Shown piece after piece: positions 44,541 through 53,269 of a DNA stretch of 64,000 bases. The stretch covers positions 1-64,000 of the forward strand of contig NZ_PTQY01000007.1 of NCBI RefSeq assembly GCF_002943465.1, written 5' to 3'. Source of the DNA: Rhodoferax sp. TS-BS-61-7. Its GTDB lineage: Bacteria > Pseudomonadota > Gammaproteobacteria > Burkholderiales > Burkholderiaceae_C. Both the position numbers and the translations under genes were made by a program. Numbering within the stretch: the stretch's first letter is position 1; each line of letters begins with the position of its first letter. The notes below the pieces were generated by a model. It was not told the DNA's origin, ran no database searches, and saw nothing but the letters and a program-made list of their open reading frames with translations.

Positions 44541-46271
44541 ATGTGCATATATTGTCGTCCTGGCCTCGGTCTGTTTACTTCCCTCCAATCTTCTCGGCGC
44601 AATGTCTTACTGGGCGGAGCGGCTGCAATGGCCTTCCCAGCACTCGCGCTGGCTGCGCCGGATTATTCAAAAATAGTCCGCGCTGATTTGATTTTTCACG
44701 GCGGAACCATTTTGACGATGGATCCCAAGCGACCGCGAGCGCAGGCTGTGGCGGTCGCACAGGGACGCATCATCGGGGTCGGTCAGCGCGACGAGCTGGA
44801 AGGTTTACGCACAGCACACACAAAAATCATAGATTTGCAAAGCGGCGCCCTGTTACCGGGTTTCACCGATCCCCACATGCACACCGTCTTTGTCGCCTTT
44901 GAAGACTGGCTTGACGTGGGCCCTTTGGCTGCTGCAAATATGGGCACCGTGATCGAACAGCTCAAGGCCTTGGTGGCTCGAACACCGCCCGGGGAATGGG
45001 TGCGAGGGTGGCAGTTTGATCCGTCCATTACACCGGACGCCATTCAACCCACCCGGCAGATATTGGACGGGATCGCACCAAACCACCCGGTATTTATCAT
45101 CGAATCCAACGGGCATGTGGCCTACGTCAATTCAAAGGCTCTTGAGCGCGTCCACATCACTCGTGATTCGAATAATCCGCCCCAGGGGCGGTTTGTCAGG
45201 GACAGCCATGGGGAGCTTACGGGGCGCCTAGAAGAGACGGCTGCGATGATGGCATTTTTCCTCGCGATGCCGCTGAAAACACCCAGCCAAACGGCAGAGT
45301 CCATAGGGCGTTTATTTGCAAAAGCAGCGAGCCGTGGCTGCACAGGTTTATTTGATTGCGGACTGGGCATGCAGGGGCTCTCCGATTTATCCGTCCTGCG
45401 TGAAGTCATGGAAAAAGACCCACCCATACGTTTTGGCGGGGCGTTGGTATCCACGCACATGAAAACTTGGCGTGACGCCGGTATCAAACCTGGCATGGGT
45501 GACGATCGATACCGAATAAGTGCGATAAAGGCTTGGACAGACGGCTCCAATCAAGCGCAAACCGGTTACATGCGTGAGCCGTACTTAAATTCAGCGTCAC
45601 GAGGGCAACTCAATTACACCCAGGAGGCGCTTACAGCAACGATTCGGGAAGCTCATGAGTTGGGGTGGCAGGTGTGCGTTCATTCGAACGGTGATGCCGC
45701 TATCGACACCACACTGAACGCCTATGAGACTGTGCTCCAGCAAAAACCACGGATGGACCATCGCCACCGGATTGAACATTGCAGTTTGTTGCACGATGAG
45801 CAAATAGCTCGAATGCGGAATTTGGGTTTATCGCCGTCTTTCCTGATCGGTCACGTGCATTATTGGGGGCTTGCTTTCAAGGAACGTGTGCTCGGGTCGG
45901 AACGTGCCGAACTGCTGGATCGTTGCGCCTCTGTCGCACGCGAGGGCTTGCGCGCCACCTTGCATTCAGATTGGAATGTGACGGACATCGATCCTCTGCG
46001 CTCTGTGGAGATTGCCGTGACACGCGTCATGCGAGAAGGCGGCCAAGTACTCGCGCCTCAAGAAAGAGTCCCCGTCATGACGGCACTTGAAATGGTTACG
46101 TCAAATGCGGCGTGGCAATGTAGACGCGATTTCGTAGGGCAGATCCGCGTGGGAATGAATGCTGACTTTGTGGTGTTGGATCAAGATCCAACCCGGGTGG
46201 ACGTTTCCACGATCCACGAAATACCGATTCGTGAAACGTGGATTGATGGGCGACGTCGTTTCCAAGGTTAG
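44541..46271 (+). CDS. Tat-exported amidohydrolase (YtcJ-like, Amidohydro_3)
   Basis: Metal-dependent hydrolase of 576 residues. The N-terminus carries a twin-arginine signal, SRRNVLLGGAAAMAFPALA at about residues 18-36, ending ALAAP. The mature domain shows DLIFHGGTILTMDP, GALLPGFTDPHMHTVF (HxH metal ligands), VHSNGDAAID, HRIEHCSLLHDEQI and LHSDWNVTDIDPLRSVE, all typical of YtcJ-like proteins. Substrate unknown. A good ribosome site (GAGGTAGG) precedes the ATG. Codon use is visibly less GC-biased than gloA upstream, marking the left side of an AT-richer block that may have been acquired. Confidence 0.88.
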   Translation: MCIYCRPGLGLFTSLQSSRRNVLLGGAAAMAFPALALAAPDYSKIVRADLIFHGGTILTMDPKRPRAQAVAVAQGRIIGVGQRDELEGLRTAHTKIIDLQSGALLPGFTDPHMHTVFVAFEDWLDVGPLAAANMGTVIEQLKALVARTPPGEWVRGWQFDPSITPDAIQPTRQILDGIAPNHPVFIIESNGHVAYVNSKALERVHITRDSNNPPQGRFVRDSHGELTGRLEETAAMMAFFLAMPLKTPSQTAESIGRLFAKAASRGCTGLFDCGLGMQGLSDLSVLREVMEKDPPIRFGGALVSTHMKTWRDAGIKPGMGDDRYRISAIKAWTDGSNQAQTGYMREPYLNSASRGQLNYTQEALTATIREAHELGWQVCVHSNGDAAIDTTLNAYETVLQQKPRMDHRHRIEHCSLLHDEQIARMRNLGLSPSFLIGHVHYWGLAFKERVLGSERAELLDRCASVAREGLRATLHSDWNVTDIDPLRSVEIAVTRVMREGGQVLAPQERVPVMTALEMVTSNAAWQCRRDFVGQIRVGMNADFVVLDQDPTRVDVSTIHEIPIRETWIDGRRRFQG

Positions 46272-46346
46272 GCTTCCTGGATCAGAGGCATTCGCGACAG
46301 GACATCACAGCCTCTCGATTTTCAAGCAGCATGAGAAATAAGCGTG

Positions 46347-48800
46347 CTATCTATCCCACCAATGCAGACAATCGAAGTAGTTTTTTAAGGCCTCGTCACC
46401 ATTAAACCAATACATACATGTTTGGTCGCCACCATTAAATACCTTTGTAACAACGCCTTCGGCCAAGATATCAACTGCGCCATATTTAAATACCTTTAGG
46501 CTCCAATCGTCAGCTTGATTCATTGGAATGGTATTCAGTCGCAAAACTCCGGTTATTTTGTCTCTGAAGACATATTGATAAAAATACTGACCATAGTAAT
46601 CAAAACCTGGTATATCTTTTACGGACTCAAGCTGAAGCTTCTCACTGCTGTTTGTATATCCAGTTTTAAAGGTTTTGCCTCTTTGTCCAGAGCAAGGATA
46701 ACTAGCATCGCAGTACACAAAAATCGCCTGATCCCTAGTTTCCTCTGGCTCGAAGGGCTCCTCTTCACCTTCTTTTATAGGAAGCTTATACCACCACCAG
46801 GGAGGGACTACGTATTCATAAATATTGAAACTCCAAGTAAAAAATTTAGTCTTCACACTTATCGTGGGACTGAATTCTAAGAATGCACCAAAACCAGCGT
46901 CACCCTTTGGAGACATTTTGGATGTCTTCTTAGCTGTATCAATATCGTAAGCTCCATCTGCTTTGAATCCGACCAAGATACTACCGATGGTTGCATCTAC
47001 GGAGGCCCTGAGTATCCATGTATTCACCATAGCCCGCAACGCAAGGTTGGCATTCACACCGACTTCAAAACCCATACCAATTTTGCCCGTTGTCGAGCCA
47101 CGCAGCTTTGTACCGTCTGCAACACCCAAATGGTTTTTTGCAACAGTGGACTGCATTTGAAAATCAGATTTAAACCCGCCATTCGAGGTATAGTTGATAC
47201 CTACTTTTCCCGGTTTGTTCGTGTCTGTGGGCGAGCCTAAATTATAGTCCGGCAACACCAGCACCATATCGGCAGAACCACTAGCGCTAACTCCTGTTGC
47301 AAAAGAAACGGGAATTGAAAATTGGACAGTTGCGAATAATGGGACACCCCATTCAGATGCTTTTATGGCATAAAGCTCAATCTCACAATCCATTTTCACG
47401 CGGCCATCAAGAAAAAATTTAACTTGGCCTCCTGAATTAATTTGTGGATTCAGATCAACGCCAAGGTTCGGATGGCCTCCGTTCCAATTAAAATCTCCAT
47501 CTAACGTTAACTTAGCTACGCTTTTTAACGATGTGATGGCAAATTTCACTAAATTTCCAGCTGTGGCGCTTGCACGGCATTCCAACCCTCCCTCTTTAAG
47601 GTTCGAGTTCTCTCCAACGTGATGCATTTTGTAAACATATGACTCAATAGGGGACCGACCTGCGCCGGCAACGTATCGAATCGTTTCTTCCGATGCACTC
47701 ACTCGACTACCGTCTACAAATATCGCACCCACCAATACCGCCTCAGCCGGGTTATCAGGTGTTATCTCATGGGTCAGGATATCTGTGACGCCAAAGGCTC
47801 TCAATGGGCTAGACGTCAGTTTTCCACCAAAATCAATATAAGTATTAAATTCTTCCTGCGTTGCCACGTGATGAATCGGTAAAGCGTTGAACCACAGGGA
47901 CGGGTTTGCGGGATCACGGTCAGCGGGATCCAAAGGGTTTCGTCCTATCATGGCCATTCTGTCCACTTTTGAGACCCCTTCATTCATCACAAACAATGTA
48001 TCGATACTCTCAAAATAAATCGCTTTTTTTGTAAATGCCGGAAATCCATTGGTATTCAGATTTTTCAATTTCTCAATAGAAACATCATCAAACAAAATGT
48101 ACTTTGGGGTCGAAGTCCCGCTTTTCAAAAAGGGGTCCATCGAGAAACCACCTCCAGAATCACCCAAATCGAAGTTGGTGGATATGTTGTAGTCGCAGAC
48201 CGTGCTGAAACTGGGCTCAACTCTGCTGGAACACAACCGCGGATGAATGCTTGGATCACTGACAACCAAGACATCGCTGTCTGGCACAGCGGCCAGCACC
48301 ATGAACTTGGAAATTGCATCGCCGCGCGCATCCAGCCCCGTGATGTAACTATTTCCCTTTTTTCCGGTGAGCGTCAGAAAGACAGCGTTGGGGTGCTGAG
48401 GGTCTGCTGCGGCCGATGACACGATCGACGAATCACTCACCAAAAAGCTGGCAGGTACCGCATTGGAAATAGTTCCCAAGTTATCCTCATGGAAAACGAC
48501 CCTTGCCAAACCGTTATTCCGCGCGCTAAGTAATACAGTTCCGCTGGACAGGATGTAAGGATGCGGCGAATCGTCCGCCAGCTGCTTTCCATCTTTGAAC
48601 CGCTTGTGGGTAACGCCAAAGGGAGGTGGTTTGTTCAGGTGATGGGTGCTTTCCCGCTTGGTTTTGATGTGGGCCGCGGTGCCGATGATCACGCGTTTTT
48701 CTTCCGGCGGAATTCCCTTGCCCCCGTTGCCACAAGCCACCAGCACCATGGCCAGCCCGGTCCAGACTGCCCAGTGCAGCGCGCGCTTTACGTTTTGCAT
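46347..48800 (-). CDS. Large AT-rich lipoprotein of unknown function
   Basis: An 817-residue exported protein that I cannot assign. A signal at residues 1-23 ends in the lipobox LVAC (Cys23), followed by GNGGKG, so it should be lipid-anchored; there is no Asp at +2, favouring the outer membrane. Residues about 75-350 have repeated beta-type segments and Gly/Ser/Asn-rich loops. About 400-600 contains long alternating hydrophobic strands (FATGVSASGSADMVLVLPDY). The C-terminal quarter is aromatic (YVVPPWWWYKLP, YYGQYFYQYVF, FDCLHWWDR) with scattered cysteines. Most of the gene uses AT-rich codons unlike neighbours, although the 5' end is GC-richer. Possibly surface or phage-receptor-like; that is speculation. 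Confidence 0.75.
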   Translation of the reverse strand: MQNVKRALHWAVWTGLAMVLVACGNGGKGIPPEEKRVIIGTAAHIKTKRESTHHLNKPPPFGVTHKRFKDGKQLADDSPHPYILSSGTVLLSARNNGLARVVFHEDNLGTISNAVPASFLVSDSSIVSSAAADPQHPNAVFLTLTGKKGNSYITGLDARGDAISKFMVLAAVPDSDVLVVSDPSIHPRLCSSRVEPSFSTVCDYNISTNFDLGDSGGGFSMDPFLKSGTSTPKYILFDDVSIEKLKNLNTNGFPAFTKKAIYFESIDTLFVMNEGVSKVDRMAMIGRNPLDPADRDPANPSLWFNALPIHHVATQEEFNTYIDFGGKLTSSPLRAFGVTDILTHEITPDNPAEAVLVGAIFVDGSRVSASEETIRYVAGAGRSPIESYVYKMHHVGENSNLKEGGLECRASATAGNLVKFAITSLKSVAKLTLDGDFNWNGGHPNLGVDLNPQINSGGQVKFFLDGRVKMDCEIELYAIKASEWGVPLFATVQFSIPVSFATGVSASGSADMVLVLPDYNLGSPTDTNKPGKVGINYTSNGGFKSDFQMQSTVAKNHLGVADGTKLRGSTTGKIGMGFEVGVNANLALRAMVNTWILRASVDATIGSILVGFKADGAYDIDTAKKTSKMSPKGDAGFGAFLEFSPTISVKTKFFTWSFNIYEYVVPPWWWYKLPIKEGEEEPFEPEETRDQAIFVYCDASYPCSGQRGKTFKTGYTNSSEKLQLESVKDIPGFDYYGQYFYQYVFRDKITGVLRLNTIPMNQADDWSLKVFKYGAVDILAEGVVTKVFNGGDQTCMYWFNGDEALKNYFDCLHWWDR

Positions 48801-48816
48801 ATCGCTCTTTTCATCA

Positions 48817-49500
48817 TCAAGTTGGCAAAGGCAGTGCCCACGGACTCAGCCACATCATGGGTTGCAGCAACTGCCGCAACACGGCCCACAGCACAGACCC
48901 CAACGTACTCGGTGCACCGTCCTGAATCACATAAATCATCCCGTTGCTGAGCAACACAAATGCCAGCAACACCAGGTACAGGGTGACCACCACCACCCGC
49001 TCCCCACGCCAGAGGTGGGGCCACCAGCTGCGCAAGGCATGAATAGGCGCCACCCAAAGCAACAAGACCCAAAACAACGAGGCCGCCACGGCCAGCATCT
49101 GGGCCAGAAATGTGGCGTCAAACGTATGCTTGATGCCAAACACCAGCTCCGTCAGCCCGGCGCTCATCGCCTGGGAAATGGACAAATACTGTGCCACCGT
49201 GGCCACAATGAACCAAACCCGTTTGGATTTGTACCAAGCGCGATCGGTTGCCAGGCACTGCTGGCAGGCCAGCAAGCCAATGATGGACGCAATGGCCATC
49301 AGGGCTCCGACGACCATGGCCACCTCCAGGTAAGCAAACGTCTCGGCAAAAGACCGGGCCGTTTTGGACTGGGCGTGCAACTGCAGTGCAAACGATCCCG
49401 CAAAAAACAAGGTGGCCAAGACCAACCCAGCCGCCGTCAAGCGGTTCTGTACCGCAGAATCCGGCGGCCCCTCAGGGCTGTTCAATTGGGAAATACTCAT
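48817..49500 (-). CDS. Multi-pass membrane protein of unknown function
   Basis: A 227-residue inner-membrane protein with about six hydrophobic segments, near residues 22-44, 55-80, 95-115, 125-155, 172-192 and 205-222. I recognise no family. Notable are paired Cys and Trp (LLACQQCLATDRAW) and an aromatic C-terminal end (LQPMMWLSPWALPLPT). It lies 16 bases upstream of the lipoprotein gene on the same strand, so the two probably form one transcript and may work together at the envelope. Confidence 0.65.
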   Translation of the reverse strand: MSISQLNSPEGPPDSAVQNRLTAAGLVLATLFFAGSFALQLHAQSKTARSFAETFAYLEVAMVVGALMAIASIIGLLACQQCLATDRAWYKSKRVWFIVATVAQYLSISQAMSAGLTELVFGIKHTFDATFLAQMLAVAASLFWVLLLWVAPIHALRSWWPHLWRGERVVVVTLYLVLLAFVLLSNGMIYVIQDGAPSTLGSVLWAVLRQLLQPMMWLSPWALPLPT

Positions 49501-49603
49501 AGATCAAAGCCTTGGCAGCACAAAACACAGGTAAATCACGTCTGAATTCGCATCAATTTCCTGACAAACACAACGTCGGCGTTCATGTTAGTCGAAGAAA
49601 TTT

Positions 49604-49650
49604 ACTACAAAAATAGGAGCTGCTCGCGCAGTATTCATGGGGGCCACAGG
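49604..49650 (+). repeat. Dispersed short repeat, copy 7 (intergenic)
   Basis: ACTACAAAAATAGGAGCTGC, TCGCGCAGTATTCATGGGGG, CCACAGG. Full-length copy between the membrane-protein promoter side and the 3' end of the WYL regulator gene. Confidence 0.82.
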
Positions 49651-49656
49651 TCATTT

Positions 49657-50631
49657 TTATAGTGAAACACTGTCATAACTCGCCTGAATCACCCACAGGC
49701 GCTGCGCGATGGCTCGGCGCAGGGCCACGGGGGACAGCACCACCACATCGGGCGCCATACGCAGCAGCTGGTAACTGGCGTTCTCCAGGGTTTCTATCGG
49801 GATCTTGAGGCGCACGGACTCGCCGGCCTGCGTTGGCAGCGCCTGAGTCGCCACGGCCTTGGCCAACGCGCTGCTGAGCTGGTGCAGCTGCTTCACACCT
49901 TGGGCTGTGGCCTGCACCACAGCGTGGCCCTGGTACAGCTCGGCCTCAAAACGCTGGATGGATTCCGTCCAATATGCCGACAGGTCAAAACGTTTGGGCC
50001 GCGTGCTGGCCTTGTCCAGCAACTCGGCGCCCAGAATGTTGGAGATGCGGTAGGTGCGCGGCTTGGCATCGCTGCTGGCCACCAAGTACCAGACGCCCGC
50101 CTTCAGCACCAGCCCCAACGGGTGCACGGTGCGCTGCACCTCGGCCTTCCAGCTGTCGTAGCGCAGGCTTAGCTGCCGGTCTTGCCACACGGCAGCGGCC
50201 ACCGTGGCCAGGTGCGGCACCGGATCGGCCTCGCGGTACCAGTCGGCCGGGTCCAGGTGAAAGCGCGACTGCACGCGCTGCGCATCGTCGCGCTGGTGCG
50301 CGGGCAGCGCAGTCATGAGCTTGAGCTGTGCGTCCACCACCTGCTGGCCCAGGCCCAGCTCGGCCGCCGGGCCGGCCAGCCCGCTCATGAACACGGCCTG
50401 TGATTCGGACGCCGTGAATCCGGTCAGCGTGGTCTTCCAACCCTCCACCAACTGAAAGCCGCCGTTGCGGCCCTGCTCCGCATAAATGGGCACGCCTGCG
50501 GCGGTGAGCTGGTCCACATCGCGGTACAGCGTGCGCACCGACACCTCCAGCAGTTCGGCCAGCGCCTGCGCGCTCATGCGCCCGCGGGTTTGCAGAAGCA
50601 TCTGGATGGTCAAAAGGCGGCTGGCACGCAT
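49657..50631 (-). CDS. YafY-type HTH/WYL-domain transcriptional regulator
   Basis: Regulator of 324 residues. N-terminal DeoR-like winged helix: RASRLLTIQMLLQTRGRMSA with ELLEVSVRTLYRDVDQLTAA at about 25-45. The central WYL domain (about 135-215) has LGLVLKAGVWYLVASSDAKP and RTYRISNI, and a C-terminal WCX part follows. WYL proteins sense ligands, often nucleic-acid-related, and control many genes. Divergent from the LysE-type gene, which is a usual arrangement for such regulators and their target. Confidence 0.88.
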   Translation of the reverse strand: MRASRLLTIQMLLQTRGRMSAQALAELLEVSVRTLYRDVDQLTAAGVPIYAEQGRNGGFQLVEGWKTTLTGFTASESQAVFMSGLAGPAAELGLGQQVVDAQLKLMTALPAHQRDDAQRVQSRFHLDPADWYREADPVPHLATVAAAVWQDRQLSLRYDSWKAEVQRTVHPLGLVLKAGVWYLVASSDAKPRTYRISNILGAELLDKASTRPKRFDLSAYWTESIQRFEAELYQGHAVVQATAQGVKQLHQLSSALAKAVATQALPTQAGESVRLKIPIETLENASYQLLRMAPDVVVLSPVALRRAIAQRLWVIQASYDSVSL

Positions 50632-50723
50632 CTCTCCATCGTATCGATAAAAGCTGACATTCGGTGGCAGCTATTGCTGCACACACTCGCTCCCATCTTC
50701 ACAAATTGAGAAAAGGAATCGAG

Positions 50724-51340
50724 ATGGAACACCTCTGGCTCTACGCGGTTTTGGTGGCTGGCATCGTGGTGCTGCCTGGCATGGATATGGCTTTTGTGTT
50801 GGCCAGCACGCTGGTGGACGGCAGGCGCTCCGGCGCCGCTGCCGTGGCGGGCATTGTGCTGGGCGGCATGGTGCATGTGGCCATGGGCGCGCTGGGTGTG
50901 GGTTTGCTGTTGCAGCACTTTCCGCTGGCGTTTAACGCGCTGCTACTGGCTGGCAGCCTGTATGTGGCTTGGATGGGCTATGGCCTTCTGCGCAGCTGTC
51001 CGACGTGCAGGATCAGCCCTCACGCCCACTGCACAGCACCTTTGCGCGCGCTACCCTCACCTGCCTGATGAACCCCAAGGCCTACATCTTCATGCTGGCC
51101 GTGTTTCCGCAGTTCATTCGCCCGCAGTTGGGAAACATCGCGGCCCAGTCCGTTGCCTTGGGCGCTATCACCGCCGCGGCACAGATCGCGGTGTACGGCG
51201 GCGTGGCACTGGCGGCGTCGCAGCTGCGCGTGTGGTTGCGCGGCAGTTCGAAGAGCCAGACGGCGTTCAGCCATTGGCTGGGTGGGCTGCTGGTACTGAC
51301 CGCGGTGTGGACGCTGTGGATGGGGTGGCGGGTGGCTTGA
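50724..51340 (+). pseudogene. LysE/RhtB-family exporter gene with a frameshift
   Basis: The first frame from ATG 50724 (MEHLWLYAVLVAGIVVLPGMD) encodes the N-terminal half up to YVAWMGYGLLRS, then leaves the family. The rest continues in the next frame as SDVQDQPSRPLHSTFARATL, TCLMNPKAYIFMLAVFPQF and so on to the stop at 51340. A one-base loss near 50990-51005 explains the break. Joined, it would be a normal LysE-type amino-acid exporter of about 205 residues. Either a real, recent pseudogene or a base-calling error in the assembly. Confidence 0.85.
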
Positions 51341-51342
51341 GT

Positions 51343-51822
51343 TCAGCCGCGCCGGGCGGCTTCAATCTTTGCGATGTCGATCTTGCCCATCTCCATCATC
51401 GCTTCGAACACGCGCTTGGCGGCTGCACGGTCCGGGCCCGCCATGGCATCGGTCAGGGCACGCGGTGTGATCTGCCACGACAGACCCCATTGGTCCTTGC
51501 ACCAACCGCATTGGCTCTCCTGCCCGCCGTTGCCCACGATGGCGTTCCACAGGCGGTCGGTCTCTTCCTGGTCGTCCGTCGCCACCTGGAACGAAAAGGC
51601 CTCGGTGTGTTTGAACATCGGCCCGCCGTTGAGCCCCAGACAGGGAATGCCCATCACGGTGAACTCCACCGTCAGCACATTGCCCTGCTTGCCCATCGGG
51701 TAGTCGCCCGGTGCGTAGTGCGCCGCGCCCACCGCACTGTTGGGGAAGGTCTTGGCATAAAACTCCGCGGCCTCCAGTGCGCCGCCGTCGTACCAGATGC
51801 AGATCGTGTTCTTGGGGGTCAT
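51343..51822 (-). CDS. VOC-family protein (PhnB/3-demethylubiquinone-9 methyltransferase-like)
   Basis: Protein of 159 residues from ATG 51822 (MTPKNTICIWYDGGALEAAE), with AGGAG nine bases upstream. One-domain VOC fold, second half QCGWCKDQWGLSWQITPRAL, which is the hallmark of the PhnB-like group wrongly named 3-demethylubiquinone-9 methyltransferases. Function is not established for this group. It converges with the LysE-type pseudogene (2 bases apart) and lies downstream of the DHFR-like gene, 31 bases away. Confidence 0.87.
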   Translation of the reverse strand: MTPKNTICIWYDGGALEAAEFYAKTFPNSAVGAAHYAPGDYPMGKQGNVLTVEFTVMGIPCLGLNGGPMFKHTEAFSFQVATDDQEETDRLWNAIVGNGGQESQCGWCKDQWGLSWQITPRALTDAMAGPDRAAAKRVFEAMMEMGKIDIAKIEAARRG

Positions 51823-51853
51823 GGGTGTTCTCCTGGGGTGAGCGTTGCCGGGG

Positions 51854-52504
51854 TCACTGCCGCGTGAACACCACGTGTGTGGCCAGCGCGGTGTTTTCGT
51901 GCCGGGTGCAGGTGTAGCCCAAAGCCGGCAGGTTGATGCCTTCCCACAGCCGCTCCCCTGCGCCCAGTAACACCGGCGAGATAGCGACATGCATTTCATC
52001 AATCAGGCGCAAGCGCAGGTACTGCTGGATGGTGTTGACGCCGCCACCGACCCGCACGTCCTTGCCCCCGGCCGCTGCACGGGCGCGCTCCAGCGCGACC
52101 ACGGGGCCTTCGGTGACAAAGTGGAAGGTCGTGCCACCCTCCATGACCAGCGGCGCGCGCGCATGGTTGGTCAGCACAAACACGGGCACGTGGTACACCG
52201 GGTTCTCCCCCCACCAGCCGCGCCAGCTTTCATCGGGCCAGGGCCCGCGCACGGGACCGAACATATTGCGCCCCAAAATCCAGGCACCCATGTTCTGGAA
52301 ACCACGCTGGGCAAAGTCGTCGTCGATGCCCGTCGCTCCGCCCTCAGTGTTGCCAAACACCTTGGTCTGAAACGTGCGCGTGGACATCGCCCAGCCATGC
52401 AGCGAGGTGCCGCCCACGCCGAGCGGGTTGGCCAGGTCTTGGTCAGGGCCTGCACCGAAGCCGTCCAGGGAGATGGAGAAACTTTCTACGCGAAGTTTGG
52501 ACAT
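51854..52504 (-). CDS. Dihydrofolate reductase / RibD C-terminal family protein
   Basis: Reductase-fold protein of 216 residues. It begins RVESFSISLDGFGAGPDQDL (RibD_C start) and contains WILGRNMFGPVRGPWPDE, PVFVLTNHARAP and GGVNTIQQYLRL with EMHVAISPVLLGAGERLW, all typical of the YwjB/YyaP-like stress-type members. These are not true folate reductases as far as known. Probably co-transcribed with the PhnB-like gene downstream. Confidence 0.87.
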   Translation of the reverse strand: MSKLRVESFSISLDGFGAGPDQDLANPLGVGGTSLHGWAMSTRTFQTKVFGNTEGGATGIDDDFAQRGFQNMGAWILGRNMFGPVRGPWPDESWRGWWGENPVYHVPVFVLTNHARAPLVMEGGTTFHFVTEGPVVALERARAAAGGKDVRVGGGVNTIQQYLRLRLIDEMHVAISPVLLGAGERLWEGINLPALGYTCTRHENTALATHVVFTRQ

Positions 52505-52610
52505 GGAGACCTCCCGGGGTGGGGCTGAAAACTGGGATCAAGCGCGAGTGCATTATCCAGACTATCCAGTGATCTCACCATGCAAGCAGACGCGCACGGT
52601 TTAGCCACCA

Positions 52611-53036
52611 TTACCGGTTCGTGCGCCTGGAACAAGCCATGTACTCGTCCTGCAACGTTTGCTCTTCTGCCCGCTGGGTGGTTTGCTCCTGAAAGGTCAG
52701 CGCTCGCCCACGGTACCGGTTCGCCAATTCATCACCACGGCGACGGACCGCCGCCAAACAAGCATCCATTTTTGAAGCTTCTGCAGGAGAAATTGCTGGC
52801 CTATTGGCGCGGATGCACTCTTCGTGCCGTTTCCCAACAGTGGCGAGGGCAGCATTCAGGTTCTGGGACCAAGCAAGGTACGCCGCCTGATCATGTTTGG
52901 ATGGGGGATTCACGGAAAATTCCCGGATGATCTTGCTCTGCGCCGACTCAGCCTCGGTATCACACTTGTTCTGAGCCATCGAGGCATGGGGCTGCAATGC
53001 GATCAGACAAATGATTGCTAAGCGGGAGCAATTCAT
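52611..53036 (-). CDS. Small secreted protein of unknown function
   Basis: A 141-residue protein with signal peptide MNCSRLAIICLIALQPHASM and cleavage near AQ at 21-22. The mature part is charged and helical with four cysteines (NKCDTE, EECIRA, DACLAA, MACSRR), a pattern seen in small lysozyme-inhibitor-like or periplasmic helical proteins, but I cannot name the family. GGAGAATT before the ATG is a good ribosome site. It stands alone between a DHFR-like gene and the eda terminator region. Confidence 0.65.
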   Translation of the reverse strand: MNCSRLAIICLIALQPHASMAQNKCDTEAESAQSKIIREFSVNPPSKHDQAAYLAWSQNLNAALATVGKRHEECIRANRPAISPAEASKMDACLAAVRRRGDELANRYRGRALTFQEQTTQRAEEQTLQDEYMACSRRTNR

Positions 53037-53192
53037 GGCAATTCTCCGAAGACGGGTTGGCAGCTATTTTCGCCAAACTTTAAGGCTTCCAGCTCAGAGT
53101 AAGCACATCACATGTTAATGAACAGGAACAGTTTGGGCAGATATTGGGTAGCCGCGGGATGGGGCCAGTACATCCATTGCCTGAAAAATAAG

Positions 53193-53226
53193 TTACTACA
53201 AAATTAATAGCGCTTGGCGCAAATAG
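53193..53226 (+). repeat. Partial dispersed repeat, copy 8, fused to a terminator
   Basis: TTACTACAAAATTAATAGCG then CTTGGCGCAAATAG matches the first half of the repeat; the second half is replaced by the eda terminator stem. Confidence 0.6.
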
Positions 53227-53253
53227 AAAGAGGGCCGCAGCCCTCTTTCTATT
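53222..53253 (-). terminator. Terminator of the edd-eda operon
   Basis: Perfect 14-base stem AATAGAAAGAGGGC / GCCCTCTTTCTATT with loop CGCA (TGCG on the transcript), 17 bases after the eda stop on the minus strand. Confidence 0.85.
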
Positions 53254-53269
53254 AAATCCGCAGTGCGCC

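Noticed and set aside
50794..51867. 357-codon frame across the LysE region
   Set aside because: It is out of phase with both LysE halves and antisense to the PhnB-like gene.
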